A stretch of 7,752 bases of DNA. Source: Candidatus Zixiibacteriota bacterium (GTDB taxonomy: Bacteria > Zixibacteria > MSB-5A5 > CAIYYT01). Made by a program: the position numbers and the translations under genes. Below are positions 1 through 4,983 of the stretch, in pieces (position 1 is the stretch's first letter; each line of letters starts with the position of its first letter). Where the stretch lies: positions 1 to 7,752 of the forward strand of contig JAGLUH010000379.1 in the NCBI GenBank assembly GCA_023134875.1, in the 5' to 3' direction. The notes under the pieces are model-generated. The model ran no database searches and had not been told where the DNA came from. It was given only the letters and a program-made list of their open reading frames with translations.

Positions 1-1421
1 AGTCGCAGGCTTTCCACATCGGGAAGCCTGCTCTTTTCGCTCGCCAGCGCTGCATCCTGAATCAGGGGAAAGAAGGGATCGCGGCAACCGTCAGTGGCGT
101 AAATAACAATCTCACGTTGAGGGATGTACTCGTCGTATAGCTCCCGTGACAACTGATCCGCATCTGCGGCGTCGCGACTCTCCGCTTCCGCTAAGCGCTG
201 TTCGTCCTGATCATCCCTGACGAACTTGATGCCGCGCCGGTACTTCTCTCTTATCTTGTCCACCGCGTCCGGAACGCGCTCCGGTAACGCGGTTTCATCG
301 CTCTTCACCTTATCTTCCTGCCTCTTCTTAGCCAGGTACTTCTGCCTTACGATCTCGCTTTTTGTCTTCGGCGCCTCAGGCGGCGGAGTCGTCACTGCCG
401 TTTTGTCAACAGCCTCATCGATCGGTTCACGCTCAACCAGCTTCGGTCTCTTGTTTATCCTGATCTCGGGAAAAGGAGTCTTCTCCGATTTAGGCGGCTT
501 GAGGACGCTGTCACTGACGGGCATTCCCTGCTGCGGCACGTCCGGCTGCGATTCGGCCGAATCAATATGCCGGGGGGCAAGCGGCAGAGCGGAAGGAAGC
601 TCACTCCCGACTTTGACCGACTCCGCTGCTGTCTTCAGTGGAGAGGAACGACTAGTAGCAACCGATTCCGCCTGCTCTGTCTTGCGCTCCGGACGGGGAG
701 GAGGCTGCTCGGCAACACCGGAGAATACCGCCGCAAAGGCTTTCAGTTCCTCAGTAGTGATATCGGCAGTTCTCAATTCTGTCGGTTTAGAGGTTTCCGG
801 TTCGACAACAGAGAATGGTTTTGCCGGTGCCGGTTCTTCCTTTACTGCAATCGGCTGCCCGCTGAGTTGCAAATTCTCCTTACCTGGTTCACCATAATCG
901 ACTGGTGGAGTATTCGCTTCGTTGCCGGGCTGCGCCGGTACTGCCAGTGGTTTCTCCTGTCTGGCCAGAAGGGGGGCATTACTCTTGACCGGTGCCGCTG
1001 TCCAACGGGGAAAATCCTGATCGTTCGGCGTATTGATGAAAAGCGTCAGGATATTTTCCTTCTTGTTCACTTTATAGGTGAGGGTGCCGGCAACATCCAG
1101 CACCACTCGTACTGTCTTCGTCGGATCAACCGAGAACTGGCTGGTGCGAATCTGTTTGATCGAGCTTTTGGGAAGATCGCCGAAATTGTATTTCGGTAGG
1201 CTATGAAGGGCATCGAAGATATCAACAACAATGCGCAAAGGTCTGTCAGCACTCTTTTCGACAATCAGATGGTGATACTCGAAATCCTGATCACACTCAA
1301 TTACGAACTGAGTGAACTGCGATGTCTTTTCCAGGTAGAGATTGGTGACATGTACCGACGCCGACGCACTCAGCCAGGAGAAAACGGTTAACAGTATAGT
1401 TATGTATAGGAAGCGTTTCAT
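1..1421 (-). CDS. AMIN-domain protein with PilP-like C-terminus (T4P alignment complex), partial
   Basis: The frame is open from 1421 to the left edge (473 codons, no stop), so the gene is incomplete at its 3' end. Residues 1-22 form a signal peptide (MKRFLYITILLTVFSWLSAS). Residues about 23-130 look like an AMIN domain, with beta-strand patterns such as RIVVDIFD (63-70) and TVRVVLDV (103-110). AMIN domains bind peptidoglycan and are usually found at the N-terminus of PilQ secretins or in AmiC. Residues about 135-430 are a Pro/Glu/Lys-rich, disordered linker. Residues 447-454 read RDPFFPLI, resembling the start of the PilP domain that binds PilN/PilO and the secretin; most of that domain would lie beyond the edge. 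The gene follows pilO by 21 bases, exactly where pilP belongs. I chose ATG 1421 over ATG 1427 because AGGAG at 1429-1433 is 7 bases from the former and 1 from the latter. It could instead be an unusual PilQ N-terminus, but the RDPF motif favours PilP. Confidence 0.75.
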   Translation of the reverse strand, partial: MKRFLYITILLTVFSWLSASASVHVTNLYLEKTSQFTQFVIECDQDFEYHHLIVEKSADRPLRIVVDIFDALHSLPKYNFGDLPKSSIKQIRTSQFSVDPTKTVRVVLDVAGTLTYKVNKKENILTLFINTPNDQDFPRWTAAPVKSNAPLLARQEKPLAVPAQPGNEANTPPVDYGEPGKENLQLSGQPIAVKEEPAPAKPFSVVEPETSKPTELRTADITTEELKAFAAVFSGVAEQPPPRPERKTEQAESVATSRSSPLKTAAESVKVGSELPSALPLAPRHIDSAESQPDVPQQGMPVSDSVLKPPKSEKTPFPEIRINKRPKLVEREPIDEAVDKTAVTTPPPEAPKTKSEIVRQKYLAKKRQEDKVKSDETALPERVPDAVDKIREKYRRGIKFVRDDQDEQRLAEAESRDAADADQLSRELYDEYIPQREIVIYATDGCRDPFFPLIQDAALASEKSRLPDVESLR

Positions 1422-1442
1422 TTTCATGCTCCTGTAATGCTG

Positions 1443-2057
1443 CTATAGCTGGACACCCTGCAGCTTCTCCTCCGGTTTCACATAGTAGGTGGAAAGGTAG
1501 AAATTGGCTTCCAAAGTCTGCCGATCGAACTCTCCCGCCAGGTTTCTACCACCTTCTCCCAGTATCTCAGCGGCGGGCAGTCCGGTCAGTCTCAACTCAG
1601 AGACATTGGTGATAAAGGGGAAATTGGCGACCGCCGCCAGGAACCGTCCCAGTTCATGATAGGTTCCATAGAAATGAATGGCGTACTGCGAAGAGTTGTA
1701 GAAGGCTTCACCACTGGCCACCTGAGGCGAGATCTCGGTAATCTGTGATTGGCTGGTTAGTGACGCCATATGCATCTGCATGAGAAAATCGGGCACCTGG
1801 TCGTTTTCCGGCAGCAGTTCTTCAATGGACTGGTAACGTGTCAGCAGCTTGTCGTATTCCTTGCGCAGACCCTCCAGCGATTTCGCCTTTAATTCAATCG
1901 TCTTGAGATCGGCCGCCAGACGCTCATAACTGGCCAGCTTCATCTGCAGGTTCTGGTCGTTCGGCTGGTAAACTTTCGAATGCCAGAAATATATCAGCAG
2001 CAGCGCTCCCAGGCTGGCCAACAGTATCTTTTGTGTCTTCGGGTCCTTAAGATCCAT
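1443..2057 (-). CDS. pilO: Type IV pilus inner-membrane protein PilO
   Basis: This 204-residue protein has the usual PilO size and layout. It has a short cytoplasmic N-terminus, one membrane segment at about residues 10-24 (KILLASLGALLLIYF), and a periplasmic coiled coil at about 33-80 rich in Leu, Glu and Lys. A mixed alpha/beta region at about 85-195 fits the ferredoxin-like fold of the family. PilO forms a heterodimer with PilN in the periplasm and, with PilP, connects the cytoplasmic PilM ring to the outer-membrane secretin. The gene lies 32 bases after pilN and 21 bases before the AMIN/PilP-like gene, in canonical M-N-O-P order. A strong ribosome site, GGAGGAG (2061-2067), sits 3 bases before ATG 2057. 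Individual PilO sequences diverge strongly, so the call rests on architecture plus position as much as on sequence. Confidence 0.9.
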   Translation of the reverse strand: MDLKDPKTQKILLASLGALLLIYFWHSKVYQPNDQNLQMKLASYERLAADLKTIELKAKSLEGLRKEYDKLLTRYQSIEELLPENDQVPDFLMQMHMASLTSQSQITEISPQVASGEAFYNSSQYAIHFYGTYHELGRFLAAVANFPFITNVSELRLTGLPAAEILGEGGRNLAGEFDRQTLEANFYLSTYYVKPEEKLQGVQL

Positions 2058-2089
2058 TTGCTCCTCCGGCTCTCCCCTGCCAGGACAGA

Positions 2090-2803
2090 CTAATCATTTG
2101 TCTCATTCACCGCACTCAGGTTGAATTCCTGATCGCCCAGGTCTTCCAGCTCATCATAAACGTCGGCAGCGTCATAATTGAGATCACAAGTGATGGCGAA
2201 ATTATAGGCTCTGGTATCGGCGATACGTTCCCGGATGGTATGGCCGAGGCGAATATTGTCGAAATAATCGGATTTCATCATGGCGATCATGAAGGTGGCG
2301 ATTGCGTTCAGATTGAAGGCGTAACCTTCAATTCTGGCGCTGCCGACGGTTGCCGCCGGCGCTGCTGCGATAGTGGCATCAGCCTTCTTCTCTTTTTTCT
2401 CTTTCTTTGGGTTGTCAGGCGGCGGCGGTGGTGGGATTTCGGTAAAGCTGCTCATCCAGAGAAATTCAGGGACACGACGATTGATATCCTCAAGTAGACT
2501 GACATAGAAATCACGACGCTGATCGAGCTTGTCCACCGCATCAAGCCGTTGCAGAATTTTCTCTTTGACTTCAGTGAGACCATCGATAAGATCAAGGTCC
2601 TTGCGGTAGCGAGTCTCCTCGATGCGTGCCTTGTCAATCAGGTTATCTATCCTGGCGATCTCATGTTTCTGATAGATAGTAGTGGCGCCGAGAACGGCAA
2701 TAAACATAACCAGCGCCGCGCCAATATAGAGCATCTTTTTGTCGAATGAAAAGGAAGTGCGTCGCTGCCGGTATTCTCGGGGAAGAAGATTTATCTCTAT
2801 CAT
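2090..2803 (-). CDS. pilN: Type IV pilus inner-membrane protein PilN
   Basis: The 237-residue protein opens with MIEINLLP. The conserved INLLP peptide (residues 4-8) is what binds the groove of PilM in known T4P systems. A membrane segment spans about residues 24-43, followed by a periplasmic coiled coil (about 45-97) and a C-terminal alpha/beta domain (about 153-210) that would pair with PilO. Between coil and domain is an unusual insert: six prolines (124-129), then a Lys/Glu-rich stretch (133-140) and an Ala-rich stretch. The family is commonly about 180-200 residues, so this insert accounts for much of the extra length. Residues 211-237 form an acidic tail. ATG 2803 lies 5 bases after the pilM stop, and the GGAAGG ribosome site is inside the last codons of pilM, so translation is probably coupled to pilM. 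Confidence 0.93.
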   Translation of the reverse strand: MIEINLLPREYRQRRTSFSFDKKMLYIGAALVMFIAVLGATTIYQKHEIARIDNLIDKARIEETRYRKDLDLIDGLTEVKEKILQRLDAVDKLDQRRDFYVSLLEDINRRVPEFLWMSSFTEIPPPPPPDNPKKEKKEKKADATIAAAPAATVGSARIEGYAFNLNAIATFMIAMMKSDYFDNIRLGHTIRERIADTRAYNFAITCDLNYDAADVYDELEDLGDQEFNLSAVNETND

Positions 2804-2808
2804 AACGC

Positions 2809-3858
2809 TTACACCTTCCTCGTTGCCAGACCGATGGATACCGCCAGCAAGGGTGCGATCCGTTCCGGCTGAACGGAGGTAAACATATCGGGATCATATT
2901 CAATATTGCGCAGGGGATTGGCGATCTCGACAGGGATATTCAGCTTCGCTTGCAGGAATTCCGGCAGGTAGGGAATCAGGGCACCGCCGCCGGAAAGCAC
3001 CACCCAGTCAATTTTGTCGATCTGCGCCAGGGAACGGAAATAGGAGAATCCCACCTCTAGCCCGGAGAGCAGTTCTTCCGCCGCGGCAATAATTGTTGCC
3101 TTCAGCATGTCCTGATCGATGGATGATTCCATTTCTCCCTTGATCGTTTTAGTTGCCAGTTCCTGGTTGAGCCGGAACTCTTTCCGGATCGTGTCGAGAA
3201 TAATCCTGCCGCCGACGGCCACATCACGAGTGGAATGGAAATGACCGTCCTTGATAAAAACGACGTTGGAGTTGTCGTAGCCGATATTAACCAGGGCGGT
3301 GATTCGTTCCGGATTAATGTCATAATTGATTTCGTAGGCGTTCAGAACAGCGAACGCGTCGGTATCAACGATTACCGGCCTGAGATTGGCGTCGAGCAAG
3401 AGATCGAGGTAACTATTCAGGTAGTCTTTGCGCGCCGCCACCAGCAGCACATCCATCTTGTGGCTGTCTTCATCAATGTCGATAATGTGATAATCCATAG
3501 CGACATCTTCGAGGTCGTAAGGCGCCCGCTGTTCCGCCTCAAACAGGATCGCCTGTTCCGTCTCCACGCCCGTTTTTCGGTCGATGGTAATTTTGTCGGC
3601 GATCACGGCATGACCCGAGACCGAGACCACTACGTCCCGGGCGCGCGGGTCGCACATCTCCACCGCCGACTGAACATTAAAGATGACGGTATCGCGGTCT
3701 TTGATTTCATGCCCGACAATCGCCTCTGGCGGCAAGTCGCGCATCTCCATCGCCCTGAGCGCGTAGGTGCTGCCGCGGTTCTCCAGCTTCACGCACTTAA
3801 TCGACGAGGCGCCGATGTCAAGCGCCAGTGTTGTCTTGCTACGTTGTCCAAACAGCAT
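2809..3858 (-). CDS. pilM: Type IV pilus actin-like ATPase-fold protein PilM
   Basis: PilM is the cytoplasmic actin/FtsA-fold protein that binds ATP and the N-terminal peptide of PilN and forms the cytoplasmic ring of the T4P machine. Numbered from the in-frame TTG at 3864 (351 residues), the signatures are phosphate-1 loop ALDIGASSIK (14-23), a phosphate-2-like segment NIGYDNSNVVF (193-203), and an adenosine-binding motif LSGGGALIPYL (290-300). These are in the expected order and spacing for a family of about 350 residues. I prefer ATG 3858 (MLFGQRSKT, 349 residues) because TTG 3864 has no ribosome site in front of it, while ATG 3858 has GGG 6 bases away; this is a weak Shine-Dalgarno either way. 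The gene is first of the M-N-O-P block, and its end contains the ribosome site of pilN. A TATAAT box lies at 3909-3914. Confidence 0.95.
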   Translation of the reverse strand: MLFGQRSKTTLALDIGASSIKCVKLENRGSTYALRAMEMRDLPPEAIVGHEIKDRDTVIFNVQSAVEMCDPRARDVVVSVSGHAVIADKITIDRKTGVETEQAILFEAEQRAPYDLEDVAMDYHIIDIDEDSHKMDVLLVAARKDYLNSYLDLLLDANLRPVIVDTDAFAVLNAYEINYDINPERITALVNIGYDNSNVVFIKDGHFHSTRDVAVGGRIILDTIRKEFRLNQELATKTIKGEMESSIDQDMLKATIIAAAEELLSGLEVGFSYFRSLAQIDKIDWVVLSGGGALIPYLPEFLQAKLNIPVEIANPLRNIEYDPDMFTSVQPERIAPLLAVSIGLATRKV

Positions 3859-3908
3859 AATCAACCCATGTTTAAGAATTGACCCGCTTCACCAACAGAG
3901 GGAGAAAG

Positions 3909-3914
3909 ATTATA
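3909..3914 (-). promoter_or_regulatory. Candidate sigma-70 -10 box for the pilMNO operon
   Basis: The minus strand reads TATAAT here, a perfect -10 hexamer, about 50 bases upstream of the pilM start. At 16-18 base spacing the -35 region (CGAAAC or neighbours) does not match TTGACA, and there is no extended TG. The predicted start of transcription is near 3902. It would be a weak or activator-assisted promoter that serves pilM independently of the pseudopilin gene. This is inferred from one hexamer only. Confidence 0.4.
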
Positions 3915-4035
3915 GCGTCTTCTCCATACTTGTTTCGGTAAAGCCGCTTATGTCTGTTTTATTATCGTCTCAGGACAGGCGGAAGATTAGCACAAAGGAG
4001 AAAAAAAGACGGACAGCGATAACAAAGGGCAAGCT

Positions 4036-4064
4036 GACCGCCTAATGATAGAGGCTGAGCGGTC
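4036..4064. repeat. Inverted repeat overlapping the pseudopilin stop codon
   Basis: GACCGC (4036-4041) and GCGGTC (4059-4064) form a perfect 6-base inverted repeat with a 17-base loop, at the 3' end of the pseudopilin gene. On the minus strand a run of seven T follows, but only about 28 bases later (4001-4007), so this is not a canonical intrinsic terminator. It may be a weak attenuator or RNA-stabilising hairpin between the two minus-strand transcription units. Confidence 0.3.
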
Positions 4065-4570
4065 TAATAATAATCGTAGACTTCCAGCTTGGCGCGTCCG
4101 GTGGCGGCCGTCACCCATACTGAGAAGGCGTAGTATTGCTCCTCTTCCCAATAGTGGATGTAAACATCTCCCGACGAGGAAGCGGTACCGTCAGGAAAGA
4201 AAACGACCGTCTGATTGGGAAAACAGGAATATATTGATTCAATGGGGGCGGCAATCGAGTCGCGCTGGACAACGGAGTCGCCCGACAGGTCGAACTGCTG
4301 CTGGCTCAGGTTGGCCTTATCCACGAAAAAGACGAGTTCCCTGGTATCGCTGTCGATGTAGATACCATGCGGCTCCTGAAGGGTAACTGCCGCGGCGCGC
4401 GCCAGCCGAAATCGACTCAGGATTTCCCGTCCCGCACCCTTGAATTTCATCTGCTTAATGGCACCTTCAAAACTGGGTGCCGCCATCGCCGCCATGATAC
4501 CGATAATCACTACTGCAATCATCATCTCCATCAGCGAAATGCCGCGCACCGATGATAATCTCGATGTCAT
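4064..4570 (-). CDS. GspH/FimT-type pseudopilin (minor pilin)
   Basis: The 168-residue protein has a class III prepilin leader: a short basic leader ending in Gly10, then ISLMEMMIAV. Cleavage by PilD-type peptidase would fall after Gly10, and Glu15 is at the conserved +5 position. The hydrophobic assembly helix runs to about residue 31. The body (about 40-168), with an early helix rich in Arg/Ala (FRLARAAAVTLQ) and later beta-strands, fits the GspH/FimT family of minor pseudopilins, which help prime pilus or type II pseudopilus assembly. Two Cys are absent as a pair (only Cys116), so no disulfide loop is expected. A good ribosome site, AAGGAG (4579-4584), lies 8 bases before ATG 4570. The gene is upstream of and co-oriented with pilMNO but separated by 199 bases, and it has its own sigma-54-like promoter. 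I cannot tell FimT from GspH here. Confidence 0.85.
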   Translation of the reverse strand: MTSRLSSVRGISLMEMMIAVVIIGIMAAMAAPSFEGAIKQMKFKGAGREILSRFRLARAAAVTLQEPHGIYIDSDTRELVFFVDKANLSQQQFDLSGDSVVQRDSIAAPIESIYSCFPNQTVVFFPDGTASSSGDVYIHYWEEEQYYAFSVWVTAATGRAKLEVYDYY

Positions 4571-4612
4571 CTTAAGTTCTCCTTTTCTGCAAACATAACT
4601 GTTTCGTTATCT

Positions 4613-4628
4613 TGCAAGCATGTTGCCA
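4613..4628 (-). promoter_or_regulatory. Sigma-54 (RpoN) -24/-12 promoter for the pseudopilin gene
   Basis: The minus strand reads TGGCAACATGCTTGCA, against the RpoN consensus TGGCAC-N5-TTGCA. The spacing is exact (GG at -24, GC at -12), and the only mismatch is C to A at the sixth position. The predicted start of transcription is about 4602, giving a leader of about 32 bases that contains the AAGGAG ribosome site. Pilin genes in other bacteria (for example pilA under PilR) are known RpoN targets, so the context fits. An enhancer-binding activator would be required. Confidence 0.7.
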
Positions 4629-4651
4629 AGTTGAAACAAAATGCCAACTTG
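4627..4651. repeat. 7-base inverted repeat next to the -24 element
   Basis: CAAGTTG (4627-4633) and CAACTTG (4645-4651) are perfect reverse complements separated by 11 bases, so their centres are 18 bases apart. They abut the upstream edge of the sigma-54-like promoter. They could be a regulator site, although this is closer to the promoter than a classical enhancer. A short inverted repeat of this size could occur by chance. Confidence 0.35.
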
Positions 4652-4660
4652 TTGCTCTAA

Positions 4661-4769
4661 CAGAGGTTGAGTCGCTATTTCTTGGACAGTCTACGACGGC
4701 GGCGGCAAAAATGACCGCCTGTTTCACTAAGATATGGGATAAGCGCCATACTCAGCAGGTCAACCTCTG
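4661..4769. repeat. 10-base perfect inverted repeat with about 90-base spacing
   Basis: CAGAGGTTGA (4661-4670) and TCAACCTCTG (4760-4769) are exact reverse complements. Relative to the predicted sigma-54 start they sit near -60 and -160, within the range of enhancer-binding protein sites. An inner hairpin, GGCGG/CCGCC (4701-4705 with 4715-4719), lies between them. Either a pair of activator sites or a transcribed structured RNA would explain it; no known RNA family was recognised. Confidence 0.45.
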
Positions 4770-4859
4770 CCGATATCTCTGGTAGGGATATATCGTATCT
4801 ATAAAGGCTTCGACCATGCCGGAAACGTCCTACTAAGAAGGAATGGCGACCTCCGGCAA

Positions 4860-4869
4860 CCAGGCCTGG
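4860..4869. promoter_or_regulatory. Palindromic candidate operator CCAGGCCTGG
   Basis: This is a perfect 10-base palindrome 34 bases upstream of the -35 hexamer of the protease promoter. The position suits an activator site. It is short enough to be coincidental, and its GGCCT half can also pair with AGGC at 4805-4808. Confidence 0.25.
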
Positions 4870-4870
4870 A

Positions 4871-4890
4871 GTTATAAGTGGTTATCAGTA
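4871..4890 (+). repeat. Tandem 10-base direct repeat upstream of the protease promoter
   Basis: GTTATAAGTG is followed directly by GTTATCAGTA, matching at 8 of 10 positions, with one helical turn between copies. A third GTTAT occurs at 4925-4929, within the spacer and -10 box. The pair ends 13 bases before the -35 hexamer, the usual place for an activator that contacts RNA polymerase. The function is inferred from position alone. Confidence 0.3.
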
Positions 4891-4903
4891 GAGGAAATAG
4901 CAG

Positions 4904-4932
4904 TTGACAAAGTGACAAGCAGCGGTTATGTT
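4904..4932 (+). promoter_or_regulatory. Sigma-70 promoter of the subtilase gene
   Basis: A perfect -35 hexamer, TTGACA (4904-4909), is followed by a 17-base spacer and TATGTT (4927-4932, 4 of 6 matches to TATAAT). The predicted start of transcription is about 4939, leaving a leader of about 45 bases before ATG 4984. Spacing, orientation and distance all fit. Confidence 0.6.
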
Positions 4933-4983
4933 AGTAGGTGAGAAATACTGCAGACAACTTTCTCGATAAGCATGAGGTGTCAG

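Larger units (their letters stand above)
4571..4983. other. Divergent intergenic regulatory region
   Basis: There is no convincing coding frame in these 413 bases; the one sizeable minus-strand reading frame here (5418-4885) is mostly the shadow of the protease gene. The region separates the minus-strand pseudopilin gene from the plus-strand protease gene. It holds a sigma-54 site at the left, a sigma-70 site at the right, two inverted repeats, a nested pairing block (4805-4867), a palindrome (4860-4869) and a 10-base direct repeat (4871-4890). No tRNA or recognised riboswitch was found. Confidence 0.7.

Noticed and set aside
226..1391. Plus-strand reading frames over the left part (223, 210 and 62 residues)
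   Set aside because: They are antisense to the long open AMIN/PilP-like frame, have Ser/Arg-rich low-complexity translations and no family resemblance. The minus-strand frame has a signal peptide, domain pattern and ribosome site.
3235..3882. Plus-strand 215-residue frame across pilM
   Set aside because: It is antisense to a clear PilM with all nucleotide-binding motifs, and its His/Arg/Val-rich translation is typical of a shadow frame.
4001..4064. Intrinsic terminator after the pseudopilin gene
   Set aside because: The inverted repeat and the T7 run are about 28 bases apart, too far for a classical terminator, so it is listed only as a repeat.
4795..4870. Known riboswitch such as a cyclic di-GMP (GEMM) element
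   Set aside because: Several stems can form, but the conserved GEMM, cobalamin, TPP and glycine core sequences are not present.
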